42,565 bases of DNA from an uncultured Clostridia bacterium (lineage in GTDB: Bacteria; Bacillota; Clostridia; Christensenellales; UBA1242): positions 1 to 42,565 of the forward strand of contig CALWJY010000006.1 of the NCBI GenBank assembly GCA_944381135.1. The letters are read 5' to 3'. Shown one piece after another: positions 8,601 through 15,351 of the stretch (position 1 is the stretch's first letter; each line of letters starts with the position of its first letter). The position numbers and the translations under genes were made by a program. Below the pieces are notes generated by a model. It had not been told where the DNA came from. It searched no databases and saw only the letters and a program-made list of their open reading frames with translations.

Positions 8601-8866
8601 AGCAGAAGACCTTGACTTGATGTGAATGTTGTCGTCAACGCTCCGGCGCACAAACTGCCATGAAGCGTGCCAGATGCGCCACCCTCTGACTGCATTTCAA
8701 TCAGAGTTGGAAGTTTGCCAAATATGTTTGTTTTTCCGCTTGAAACCTGAGAGTCGCAATATTCCGCCATTGGAGAGGACGGCGTGATTGGATAGATTGG
8801 AATGACCTCCGAAAGTTTGAATGCCACCATTGCAGCGGCAGTGTTTCCATCAACAACTTTTTTCAT
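5609..8866 (-). CDS. nifJ: Pyruvate:ferredoxin (flavodoxin) oxidoreductase
   Basis: Oxidatively decarboxylates pyruvate to acetyl-CoA, CO2 and reduced ferredoxin; a core enzyme of anaerobic metabolism. Order of parts: pyrimidine-binding domain with PIYPITPSSPMAEY and catalytic Glu in IEMQSEGGASGTLHGS (about 55-70); CoA/transketolase-C domain (about 255-395); gamma domain (about 410-620); two [4Fe-4S] motifs CIQCGQCVMACPH and CTGCGVCAKTCPA (about 690-750); TPP domain with the proximal-cluster cysteines in GACGGCGET and NATGCSS, GDGWAYDIGYGGLDHV, TEVYSNTGGQ, and the last ligand in SPCVNHG. At 1,085 aa it is shorter than the roughly 1,170-1,190 of classical homodimeric PFORs, missing the C-terminal extension. 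CGAGGA lies just before ATG. Confidence 0.96.
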   Translation of the reverse strand: MKKVVDGNTAAAMVAFKLSEVIPIYPITPSSPMAEYCDSQVSSGKTNIFGKLPTLIEMQSEGGASGTLHGSLCAGALTTTFTSSQGLLLMIPNLYKLAGEHLPCVLHVAARTVATHALSIFGDHSDVMAIRQTGCILLSSNSVQEAHDFALIAHILAYETSLPVVHFFDGFRTSHETQKIEIISNDVIKKMLPLKQIEKFREGRLTPEKPYQKGTAQNPDVFFQNRELSSPAYVNVCEILSRILDKFASLTGRTYQAHQLVGAKKPKKVIVSMGSSCETIEEVITTDKNFKDVALMKVHLFRPFDYEKFSKALPQSVEKVIVLDRTKECGAREPMFLDVANALKDRPSVKILGGRYGLGGKEFTPSMVVAAIKNFETEKDNFTVGIVDDVSNSSLPCEEYHTKTSNFQMKFWGLGSDGTVSASKSTIKILGEELDKYVQGYFEYDSKKSGSLTRSHIRVSDTPIKSTYLVQNADIITINNFSFVHRYNCLEGLKEGGKVLVNTIFSADEVDKVLPDVYKKTLQDRHATLFVINAQKLAEEVGLGNKINMIMQTAMFKVANLIDFKVATEKIENYIKKTFSKKGKKVVEQNLNASRKTVERIEEVDISKFTFKGLKLADKNIQDEFYQKIMKPIEKLQGDTLPVSVFDQAGKIPQGTAEFEKRGFATHLPLWIPKNCIQCGQCVMACPHNAIRPVLVKGETPEELEFAAAFGMNGYFYRLQVSPEDCTGCGVCAKTCPAVNKALVMHMANELLDKEKENCRKTLTLKTEKETPFSTDLPKGLQFKDCLFGFSGACGGCGETSYIKLATTLFGDRMVIANATGCSSIYGGSFPSCPYLKNEEGKGPAWANSLFEDNAEFGLGIHLGSKYASANENQSVWMIGGDGWAYDIGYGGLDHVLNSNENVNILVLDTEVYSNTGGQASKSTPRGAMVKFANSGKRTKKKDLVALAIACKNCYVAQVSLGANMTQCIKAFKEAESFDGPSLIVAYSPCVNHGFDMSETTTEMRKAVESGYWSLLRYNPQTNNLQIDSVSNFDKYDDFLNGETRFSAIKELRGEEAERLLSKSKTDAMERLKTIKNLAGSQNEN

Positions 8867-8943
8867 GATTCCTCGCTTTTAATTTTGCTTTTGACATATT
8901 CTTGAATTTTGCCAAATTTTCGGCTTTTAAATTCTTCACTTTA

Positions 8944-8972
8944 AGTTTAAAATTTTTCAAAAAATATGTCAA
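8944..8972 (-). promoter_or_regulatory. nifJ promoter
   Basis: On the minus strand TTGACA (8972-8967), a 17-base spacer and TAAACT (8949-8944), about 75 bases before the nifJ start. Confidence 0.55.
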
Positions 8973-9030
8973 ATTAATTTCAAATTTTGTTGCCATATAA
9001 AAAGATTTTTTGCAAACATTTTCATTATAT

Positions 9031-9060
9031 TTGTCATCAACAAAACTTTTTTGCTATTAT
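9031..9060 (+). promoter_or_regulatory. truA promoter with extended -10
   Basis: TTGTCA (9031-9036), an 18-base spacer and TGC-TATTAT (-10 at 9055-9060). The nifJ-truA divergent region (8867-9169) holds only these two promoters and a roughly 100-base truA leader without a recognised RNA motif. Confidence 0.55.
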
Positions 9061-9169
9061 TAAGATGTAAGAAAAACGCAAGAATGGCAACTTGCAAAAA
9101 TTTTTGCAAAAACTTGGGAATTTCCCACGCAAACAAACCGAAACAAATCGCGCAAAAATTGGAGAAAAA

Positions 9170-9916
9170 ATGAGAAATTTTAAAGTGACATTGGAATATA
9201 ACGGAAGCAACTTTCATGGCTGGCAAAAGCAGACAGGCAAAAGGACTGTTCAGGAAGTGGTGGAAAACGCCTTTTCGCTTTTGACGGGAGAGAGCGTTTC
9301 AGTTGAGGGCAGTGGCAGAACGGACAGCGGAGTGCATGCGTTGGGGCAGGTGGCAAGCGTGGCATTTGAAAATCAAATTCCAATTGAAAAAATCAAAGAT
9401 GCTGTCAACAACTTTTTGCCGTCTGATGTGAGAATTTTGAAAGTGCAGAAAGCGGATGCAAACTTTCATGCGCGTTTTTCTGCCAAAAGAAAGACATATG
9501 AATATGTCGTGCAAGTGGGTGGACAGCGCTCGGCAATCAAACACAACTTGCAGGGGTTCTATCCTTTTGAGGTTGATTTGCAAAAGATGACGGATGCCTC
9601 AAAACTTCTTATTGGAAAACACAATTTTCGAGGATTTTGCAGTTCCGGCGCAAAAGTTTCAAGTTTTGAAAGGAAAATTTTTGACATAAAAATCAAAAAA
9701 AATCGCCATATCATCAAATTTGAAGTGACAGGGAATGGTTTTCTTTACAACATGGTGAGAATTTTGGTTGGCACACTTTTGGATGTTGGACGCGGGAAAT
9801 TGACAGCACAAGACATTCAAAAAGCGCTTGAAACGGGAGAGAGAAAATATGCTGGCAAAACCATGGAGGCTTGCGGACTCTATCTCAAAAAAGTGGAATA
9901 TGAAAAGCAGAATTAA
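9170..9916 (+). CDS. truA: tRNA pseudouridine(38-40) synthase TruA
   Basis: Isomerises uridines 38, 39 and 40 in the tRNA anticodon stem-loop. The N-terminus MRNFKVTLEYNGSNFHGWQ is the standard family start, and the catalytic aspartate lies in SGRTDSGVHA (D52); FHARFSAKRKTYEY and the GNGFLYNMVRILVGTLLDVG stretch complete the fold. The start is placed at ATG 9170, which has GGAG 5 bases upstream; the open frame extends 26 codons further up but that part is not family-like. 248 aa is the normal size. It is convergent with a lipoprotein gene and separated from it by a bidirectional terminator. Confidence 0.96.
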   Translation: MRNFKVTLEYNGSNFHGWQKQTGKRTVQEVVENAFSLLTGESVSVEGSGRTDSGVHALGQVASVAFENQIPIEKIKDAVNNFLPSDVRILKVQKADANFHARFSAKRKTYEYVVQVGGQRSAIKHNLQGFYPFEVDLQKMTDASKLLIGKHNFRGFCSSGAKVSSFERKIFDIKIKKNRHIIKFEVTGNGFLYNMVRILVGTLLDVGRGKLTAQDIQKALETGERKYAGKTMEACGLYLKKVEYEKQN

Positions 9917-10040
9917 TCATTAAAAATTTATTATTCAAACATAAAGAATAGGGAAAAGATTGGGAAGAAGATTAGAAAAAAGAATAGGGAAAATATTCAA
10001 AATTTTTGCTTCATAATTTTTATCTGGACTTTGGTTTATG

Positions 10041-10070
10041 AAAAAAAACACTCAATGAGTGTTTATTTTT
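10041..10070. terminator. Bidirectional terminator between truA and the lipoprotein gene
   Basis: AAACACTC (10046-10053) and GAGTGTTT (10057-10064) form an 8-bp stem with a 3-base loop, followed by TATTTTT on the plus strand and an uninterrupted T-run on the minus strand. Confidence 0.8.
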
Positions 10071-10135
10071 ATGTCAAACTTATGCAAAACTTATGCAAAT
10101 TTTATGCTTAAATTATGTCAAATCTATGCCAAACT
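10070..10135. repeat. Tandem array of six 11-bp repeats
   Basis: Six units of exactly 11 bp start at 10070, 10081, 10092, 10103, 10114 and 10125. They read TATGTCAAACT, TATGCAAAACT, TATGCAAATTT, TATGCTTAAAT, TATGTCAAATC and TATGCCAAACT (consensus roughly TATGYCAAACT). A further unit, TATGCCAAGTT, begins at 10148 inside the end of the lipoprotein gene. An 11-bp period is close to one helical turn, so every TATG faces the same side of the DNA. Function unknown. Confidence 0.8.
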
Positions 10136-10146
10136 TAAACCAACCC

Positions 10147-10959
10147 TTATGCCAAGTTGCAATAGTTTAAAATTAAATGATAATTTTGTCCGTCAATTGT
10201 GAAATTAAAGGAAATTCTATATGTTCCGTCCGAGTAGGAAACGGAATAGGTGTGGTTTGCGCCACTTGTTTCTGCGACATCTTCTTGAAACAGAAGGCTT
10301 GCACGCAGATTGTTGAATGTGAAAGTGCGTTCGTTCATTGTGAAGACAACATTCACGCGGATGTTTTGGGCTGTTGTTGTGGACAGATTCAACACGCCTG
10401 TGATGTTTTCTGCTGAAACAATCACACCATCTCGCAAGGCAACACCCTCTGCAGTGAAAATTGTTGTCAGGGCAGATTGACCTTGTGCAACATCAATGTT
10501 TGCTGTCATAAGAGTTGGTTGAAGTCCATCATCTTCCATGCCTGCACTTTCTGGGTTTGTTGTGAGGAAATATGAATCAAGTTTCACATACATCATTTTG
10601 CTGTCCGAAAAAACAGCAGTGTAGGAGCCTTGAGTGGTGGCATTCATGGTGAAAGTCAAAGTGCTTGAGGTGACAACATTTGCCTCATTTGTTGTGTCCG
10701 AGATTGAAAAAACATCTCCGTCTTGAAGTTGAGTGCTGTTTTGATATACCCATGCAACAACTGAGCTTCCTCCTTTTGCGTTTGCGGTGAGGGTGACGGT
10801 TGAGCCCTCTTCATATGTCCCGGCGCCAGAAACTGAGCCATGAATTGTCGAACTTGAACTGACTGAAATAGAATATGAAGAAACCTCGTCACACCCAAAC
10901 AGTGCAACAAGTGGAAACATCACCAAACACAACAAAAAAGCTGAAAATTTTTTCTTCAT
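10147..10959 (-). CDS. Predicted lipoprotein with InlB B-repeat-like domain
   Basis: The 270-aa protein starts MKKK, has a hydrophobic segment (residues 5-21) and a lipobox LFGC with Cys23, so it should be lipidated and held on the outer face of the membrane. Residues about 28-125 show the divergent InlB B-repeat pattern: GSVSGAGTYEEGSTVTLTA, VVAWVYQN, LTFTMNATTQGSYTAVF. The remainder (about 130-270) is predicted beta-rich and not recognised. AAGGAAG before ATG 10959 supports the start. The 3' end of the gene merges into an 11-bp repeat array, and candidate operator palindromes lie upstream. Role unknown; a surface-binding or signalling lipoprotein is possible. Confidence 0.8.
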   Translation of the reverse strand: MKKKFSAFLLCLVMFPLVALFGCDEVSSYSISVSSSSTIHGSVSGAGTYEEGSTVTLTANAKGGSSVVAWVYQNSTQLQDGDVFSISDTTNEANVVTSSTLTFTMNATTQGSYTAVFSDSKMMYVKLDSYFLTTNPESAGMEDDGLQPTLMTANIDVAQGQSALTTIFTAEGVALRDGVIVSAENITGVLNLSTTTAQNIRVNVVFTMNERTFTFNNLRASLLFQEDVAETSGANHTYSVSYSDGTYRISFNFTIDGQNYHLILNYCNLA

Positions 10960-10995
10960 ATTCTTCCTTTTATATTTTTTATCATTTTTATCATT

Positions 10996-11057
10996 TGTTC
11001 TTAAAGTTTTGCATTTTAAAATTGTTTTTAAGTGTTCTTAAATTTAAGTGTTCTTAA
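10996..11057. promoter_or_regulatory. Two tandem palindromes plus a half site (candidate operators)
   Basis: TTAAGTGTTCTTAA occurs twice, at 11028-11041 and 11044-11057, each a perfect inverted repeat TTAAG-N4-CTTAA, 16 bp apart. The half TGTTCTTAA recurs at 10996-11004. They stand 37-98 bases upstream of the lipoprotein start, in the 312-base divergent region before the ytxC-like gene, and look like binding sites for a dimeric repressor or activator. Confidence 0.55.
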
Positions 11058-11221
11058 TTATATATTAAATAATTTTCAACAAAAATGCAAATTATTGTTG
11101 AAATTTTTTGAAAAAATTTTGTTTCAAACTTTTAAACACCTTTCAAATTTGAAACTTTTGCACTTTTATGTGTGGACGATGATCCAGATTTGTTTTGTCT
11201 TAAAAAATTTAAACAAAATTT

Positions 11222-11251
11222 TTGAGTATTTTTGAAGTGCTTGCATAAAAT
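11222..11251 (+). promoter_or_regulatory. Promoter of the ytxC-like gene
   Basis: TTGAGT (11222-11227), an 18-base spacer and TAAAAT (11246-11251), about 20 bases before the start codon. Moderate match. Confidence 0.45.
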
Positions 11252-11271
11252 ATTTTTTGTAAGGAGTTTTT

Positions 11272-12042
11272 ATGTGGGAACTTTCCATCTCTGTCAGCTC
11301 AAAAAAACTTGAAGTTGCAAAATTTATCTATCAAACTTTGAAGACTCAAACCACAGAGTTTGGAAGTGTTGTCACTTGCTATGAAGAGTTTGACCAATTT
11401 TTCATTTTGATTGGATGTCCAAATGAAGAGCAGGCGCGCGTGAAAATGGCAATTGAACGCTGTGTGATTAAGGTTATTTGTAATTTCTATAAAGAGCATT
11501 TTTTGGCCGAAAATCTCAGGCTTCCATTGCATGAAAATTTGAGTCTTATGGCATTCAAAAAGGCGCTTATAAATTTTGATAAGGAAACCGATTTCTACAT
11601 CATCAGCAAGAATTTGCAACTTTCTAAAAATTTGCATCTTGATTCTTTTTATTATTTTCGTTTGAAAGCGCTTCGCGACAAATGGGCGGAACTCATCTCG
11701 CTTGCAAACGAAAACAGCGACTATCTGACAAGTTCGGAGGCATTTTTTGACCTTTTGAAATTTCTGATTGACAATTTGGAAATTTGTGAAGAGGAAATTG
11801 ATGTGTTTGAGGATGAAAATGGCTATCATCTCAAGTCTGACAGCGCTGAAAATCCTCAGCAGACACTTTCTAAGGAGGGGTTGGTTTCGTCTTTGATTGA
11901 CCTAAGTCCGAAAAAAATCAACTTTTTTTGCCGAAGTGACGACAACACTGCTGGCTTTTTGTCCAAGATTTTTGAAGAACGAATAAATGTGTGCTACAAC
12001 AAAAATGTTGAGAAAGTTGACAAATTCAGCATATTAAAATGA
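11272..12042 (+). CDS. ytxC: YtxC-like protein (putative sporulation protein family)
   Basis: A 256-aa soluble protein with no signal peptide or membrane segment. The middle part (about residues 60-170: VIKVICNFYKEHFL, LHLDSFYYFRLKALRDKWAELISLA, FFDLLKFLIDN) matches my memory of the YtxC family, whose typical features are a helical region followed by a 'dgFi-FRLk' stretch and an acidic part. In Bacillus subtilis ytxC lies directly upstream of thrS, and thrS is the next gene in the same direction here, which strengthens the call. Biochemical role is not established for the family. AAGGAG lies 8 bases before ATG 11272. Confidence 0.65.
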   Translation: MWELSISVSSKKLEVAKFIYQTLKTQTTEFGSVVTCYEEFDQFFILIGCPNEEQARVKMAIERCVIKVICNFYKEHFLAENLRLPLHENLSLMAFKKALINFDKETDFYIISKNLQLSKNLHLDSFYYFRLKALRDKWAELISLANENSDYLTSSEAFFDLLKFLIDNLEICEEEIDVFEDENGYHLKSDSAENPQQTLSKEGLVSSLIDLSPKKINFFCRSDDNTAGFLSKIFEERINVCYNKNVEKVDKFSILK

Positions 12043-12204
12043 ATAAACGAAATAAAATTATAAAAAATATATATAATAAAAAATTGAAAAAAAACGAATT
12101 ATTAATGATTATAATAAAATAAATAGTTATAATAGAAGTATTAAGAATAATAGAAATAAATATCAAAAAAAACAAATATTAAAAAGCAGATAACATATAA
12201 AAAT
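12043..12204. other. Extremely AT-rich spacer
   Basis: The gap between the ytxC-like gene and the next terminator is about nine-tenths A and T, dominated by A on the plus strand, with many TATAAT-like strings. I see no ORF or RNA motif in it. Confidence 0.7.
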
Positions 12205-12236
12205 AGAAAAAAATAAAAGACCAAACGGGTCTTTTA
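12205..12236 (-). terminator. Terminator of the 104-aa gene
   Basis: AAAAGACC (12215-12222) pairs with GGTCTTTT (12228-12235) around a 5-base loop. On the minus strand it is followed by a T-run. It lies about 20 bases behind the stop codon of the gene at 12257-12571. Confidence 0.85.
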
Positions 12237-12256
12237 ATTTTGTCTGATTTTGCATT

Positions 12257-12571
12257 TTACATTCCGCGTCCAGCAGATGTTGCAAGAACTCTTTTGTCCT
12301 CTTTGTCAGTTTCAACAAATCTTCCAAGAAAACTTGCGAAAGCAGGTTTGCCTGTTTCGTTGAGAAAATCAAGCAATTCTTCTGCATTGTGATTCAAAAC
12401 AAGACGAAGAAGGTCATAGTTGCCCTGTGTTGCAAGAGTGTTCAAAGTGTTCACTGTGCTTGAAAGTCTTTGGCGTTCACCTTGTGAATATGTCTCTTCT
12501 TTTGTTGCAACAGTGTTTTCTTCTGGCAAAGTGAAGTCTTCAAGCTCTGCTGTCATAACATCATTTTTCAT
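12257..12571 (-). CDS. Conserved-looking small protein of unknown function (104 aa)
   Basis: Not recognised. The ORF has a strong GGAGG box 7 bases before ATG, a near-consensus promoter (12640-12667) and its own terminator, so it is very likely a real, well-expressed gene. The protein is acidic and soluble, with a low-complexity N-terminal third (EDFTLPEENTVATKEETYS) and a predicted helical second half (STVNTLNTLATQGNYDLLRLVLNHNAEELLDFLNETG), ending in SAGRGM. There is no cysteine, signal peptide or membrane segment. A hairpin CACTTGA/TCAAGTG (12600-12626) lies in its leader. Confidence 0.8.
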   Translation of the reverse strand: MKNDVMTAELEDFTLPEENTVATKEETYSQGERQRLSSTVNTLNTLATQGNYDLLRLVLNHNAEELLDFLNETGKPAFASFLGRFVETDKEDKRVLATSAGRGM

Positions 12572-12639
12572 TTTTTAACCTCCATTATAAATTTTTCTTC
12601 ACTTGATTTATATATGCTTTCAAGTGAGCGCATTTGCCC

Positions 12640-12667
12640 ATTATATCACAAAATTTTTCTGTGTCAA
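12640..12667 (-). promoter_or_regulatory. Near-consensus promoter of the 104-aa gene
   Basis: On the minus strand TTGACA (12667-12662), a 16-base spacer and TATAAT (12645-12640) preceded by TGA (extended -10). One of the strongest promoters in the window. Confidence 0.8.
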
Positions 12668-12815
12668 GGGTTTATTTGAAAATATTTTTAAAAATTTTGA
12701 AATTTTTTGTATGTTTCTTTTGTTTCGACAAAAATTGCAAATATGGGGGCGAATAACGGCAAGAAATTCAACCGAAGTGTGATGCGAAAAACTTTCAATC
12801 TTATGCACAAAAATG

Positions 12816-12844
12816 TTGACAAGAAAATATTATGGTGATATAAT
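12816..12844 (+). promoter_or_regulatory. Consensus promoter of the thrS T-box transcript
   Basis: TTGACA (12816-12821), a 17-base spacer and TATAAT (12839-12844), with TG two bases before (extended -10). Transcription is expected to begin near 12851. Confidence 0.9.
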
Positions 12845-12850
12845 GAAAGC

Positions 12851-13133
12851 GTATTCAGTGAAAGACAAGTAGGTCTTGTGCTTGCGCTCAGAGAAGGGTT
12901 GGTTGGTGAAAAACCTAAGCAAAATCAAGTGTCTGAAACCACTTTCGCGAAAAATGTTGTCCGCATTGCAGGTTTTTGATTGATGCCAATTTCAAGAAAA
13001 AGTTGCTGACAACATGGAAAATACAAATCACAAAGAGTGGCAATGGCAAAATGCCGTTGCAATTAAGGTGGAACCGCGGTTGGAAAAAATCGTCCTTAAA
13101 ATTCAAGCGATGCTTGGTTTTAAGGATTTTTTG
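12851..13133 (+). promoter_or_regulatory. T-box leader RNA controlling thrS (Thr, ACC specifier)
   Basis: The leader carries the hallmark AAGGTGGAACCGCGG (13065-13079), whose TGGA pairs with the UCCA end of uncharged tRNA-Thr. Stem I is visible as the AGAGAAGGGTTGG and GGTGAAAAACCTAAGC segments (12890-12920). In the context CTGAA-ACC-ACTT the specifier codon is ACC (12938-12940), a threonine codon. The competing terminator is a long hairpin: TCCTTAAAA...CAAGC (13093-13108) against GCTTG...TTTTAAGGA (13112-13126), then a T-run. Uncharged tRNA-Thr should favour the antiterminator and turn thrS on. Confidence 0.95.
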
Positions 13134-13183
13134 TTTTTAAAACCAAAACACTTGAGATAATTTTGAAATGGAGGACAAAGAAT

Positions 13184-14953
13184 ATGGAAATTAAAAGAGA
13201 AAAAGATGAAGAACTTATGAAAGCAAGACACTCTCTTGCACATGTGCTTGCAAAGGCGCTTTTGAAATTGCATCCTGAAACAAAACTGACCATTGGACCA
13301 GCCATCGACGATGGGTTCTATTATGACATCGACCTTCCTCATTCCATCACACCTGAGGAGTTTCCTGAAATTGAAAAGGTGATGAGGGAAATCATCAACA
13401 AAGGTGAGAATTTTGAAAGAAAGGTTATTTCAAAAGAAGAGGCTCTCAAACTTTTCAAAGGCAATGAATATAAAACCGAAATCATCAACGAATTGCCAGA
13501 CGGAGAGGAAATTTCGCTATACTATACGGGCGATGACTTCTTCGATTTGTGCAGAGGTCCTCATGTAGACAGCACAAGACGACTTCAAAATTATGGCTTC
13601 AAAATTCACAGCGTGAATGGTGCATATTGGAGAGGTGACGAGAAAAACAAAATGCTTCAGCGTGTCTATTGCTATGCCTTCAAAACCAAAAAAGAACTTG
13701 CAGATTATGTCAACATGCTTGAAGAGGCAAAGAAAAGAGACCACAACAAATTGGGAAGAGAGTTGGAACTTTTCACAACTGTCGACTATATTGGGCAGGG
13801 ATTGCCAATTATGTTGCCAAAGGGTGCAAAAATTTTGCAGATTTTGCAAAGATTTGTTGAGGATGAAGAGGCAAAAAGAGGTTGGCAATTGACAAAAACT
13901 CCTTTCATGGCAAAGAGTGATTTATACAAAATTTCGGGGCATTGGGACCATTATAAAGACGGGATGTTTGTTCTGGGTGATGAGACAAAAGATAATGAGG
14001 TGTTGGCATTGCGTCCAATGACTTGTCCTTTTCAATATCAATGCTATTTGAATAAGGCGAGGTCATATAAAGATTTGCCACTTAGATATGACGAAACTTC
14101 CACACTTTTCAGAAATGAAGCAAGTGGAGAAATGCATGGACTTATCAGAGTTCGTCAGTTCACTCTTTCAGAGGGACATTTGATGTGTACGCCAGAGCAA
14201 CTTGAAGACGAATTCAAGGGATGTTTGGAACTTGCAATCTTTATGCTTAAAACTTTGGGACTTTATGATGATGTTTCATACAGATTTTCTCAATGGGACC
14301 CAAATGATAAAGAAAAATATATTGGCACTGCAGAGCAATGGGAAGAAGCACAATCAACGATGGGAAGGATTCTTGACCATCTCAAAATTCCTTATGAAAT
14401 TGGAATTGGCGAAGCAGCATTCTATGGACCAAAACTTGACATTCAAATCAAAAATGTTTTCGGGAAAGAGGACACTTTAATCACAATTCAAGTGGACCAA
14501 ATGCTTGCAGAGAAGTTTGGCATGGAATACACTGATAAGGATGGACAGAAAAAGACTCCAATCATCATCCATAGAAGCAGTGTTGGATGTTATGAACGAA
14601 CATTGGCTTATTTGATTGAAAAATATGCAGGTGCGTTTCCTCTTTGGCTGGCGCCTGTGCAGGTTAAGGTGCTTTCTTTGACAGAGAGAAATGCGGACTA
14701 TGCAAAAAAGATTTATGACCAACTCTTTGAGCAGGGCTTCCGTGTTGAACTTGACGACAGAAATGAAAAGATTGGATATAAAATTCGCGAGGCTTCCTCA
14801 ATGAAAATTCCATATCTCATCATTGTGGGAGATGAGGAAGAAAAGAACGGCACAATTTCCATTCGTGGACGCGGTTTTGAAAACAAGAGCGGACTTTTGT
14901 TGAATGATTTTGTTGCAAGAATGAACGAAGAAATTAAAACAAAAAAGATTTAG
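13184..14953 (+). CDS. thrS: Threonyl-tRNA synthetase lacking the TGS domain
   Basis: Charges tRNA-Thr. The start is ATG 13184, 9 bases after GGAGG; the upstream in-frame ATG at 13163 overlaps that box. The 589-aa protein begins directly with the editing (N2) domain: HSLAHVLA (H16, H20, equivalent to E. coli H73/H77) and FDLCRGPHV, which holds the editing Cys. The class-II catalytic core follows (LRPMTCPFQYQ, FRNEASGEMHGLIRVRQFTLSEGHLM, HRSSVGCYERTLAYLIEKY) and then the anticodon-binding domain (PLWLAPVQVKVL to about 589). The N-terminal TGS domain of about 60 residues found in typical 640-aa enzymes is absent; nothing like it is encoded between the T-box and the start. Confidence 0.96.
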   Translation: MEIKREKDEELMKARHSLAHVLAKALLKLHPETKLTIGPAIDDGFYYDIDLPHSITPEEFPEIEKVMREIINKGENFERKVISKEEALKLFKGNEYKTEIINELPDGEEISLYYTGDDFFDLCRGPHVDSTRRLQNYGFKIHSVNGAYWRGDEKNKMLQRVYCYAFKTKKELADYVNMLEEAKKRDHNKLGRELELFTTVDYIGQGLPIMLPKGAKILQILQRFVEDEEAKRGWQLTKTPFMAKSDLYKISGHWDHYKDGMFVLGDETKDNEVLALRPMTCPFQYQCYLNKARSYKDLPLRYDETSTLFRNEASGEMHGLIRVRQFTLSEGHLMCTPEQLEDEFKGCLELAIFMLKTLGLYDDVSYRFSQWDPNDKEKYIGTAEQWEEAQSTMGRILDHLKIPYEIGIGEAAFYGPKLDIQIKNVFGKEDTLITIQVDQMLAEKFGMEYTDKDGQKKTPIIIHRSSVGCYERTLAYLIEKYAGAFPLWLAPVQVKVLSLTERNADYAKKIYDQLFEQGFRVELDDRNEKIGYKIREASSMKIPYLIIVGDEEEKNGTISIRGRGFENKSGLLLNDFVARMNEEIKTKKI

Positions 14954-15153
14954 TGGCATCTTCACATTTTGTTGTTGGTTTGTTTTAAAAGGAATGTTGA
15001 TTTTTGTTTGAAACAAGAATTTGTTGTTGCGAAAAGATTTAAAACAATGTTTACAATGTTTTAGAGTTGTATATTCGATTTTGATAACCAAAAACAAAAA
15101 AGAGGAAATAATGTTTCCCTTTCAACAAAAAAAGAAAAATTTTGACTTTAATC

Positions 15154-15182
15154 TTGATTTTTTGTTTGGTTTATTTTATAAT
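15154..15182 (+). promoter_or_regulatory. Promoter upstream of the mini-ORF and yajC
   Basis: TTGATT (15154-15159), a 17-base spacer and TATAAT (15177-15182). It would produce a transcript carrying the 24-codon ORF and yajC. Confidence 0.65.
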
Positions 15183-15216
15183 TTGTGATAATATGATGTA
15201 AGGAGTGCTTATTTTT

Positions 15217-15291
15217 ATGGGCTTCAATGAAATTGTTTTGCCTTTGGGTGTGATTTTCTTCACTTTGGTTATGGGGTTCTATTTCAAATAA
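15217..15291 (+). CDS. 24-residue hydrophobic mini-protein upstream of yajC
   Basis: An ATG at 15217 opens a 24-codon frame: MGFNEIVLPLGVIFFTLVMGF followed by YFK and TAA. AAGGAG lies about 12 bases upstream, further than ideal. The product would be a single membrane helix with a short positive tail. It sits between a good promoter and yajC, so it could be a small membrane peptide or a leader ORF for yajC. No family is recognised. Confidence 0.4.
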   Translation: MGFNEIVLPLGVIFFTLVMGFYFK

Positions 15292-15351
15292 CCTTTTTGT
15301 GAAGATGACTTCAAACAAGGCGAAAAAATAAGGCAAAAAGGAGAATTGAAT

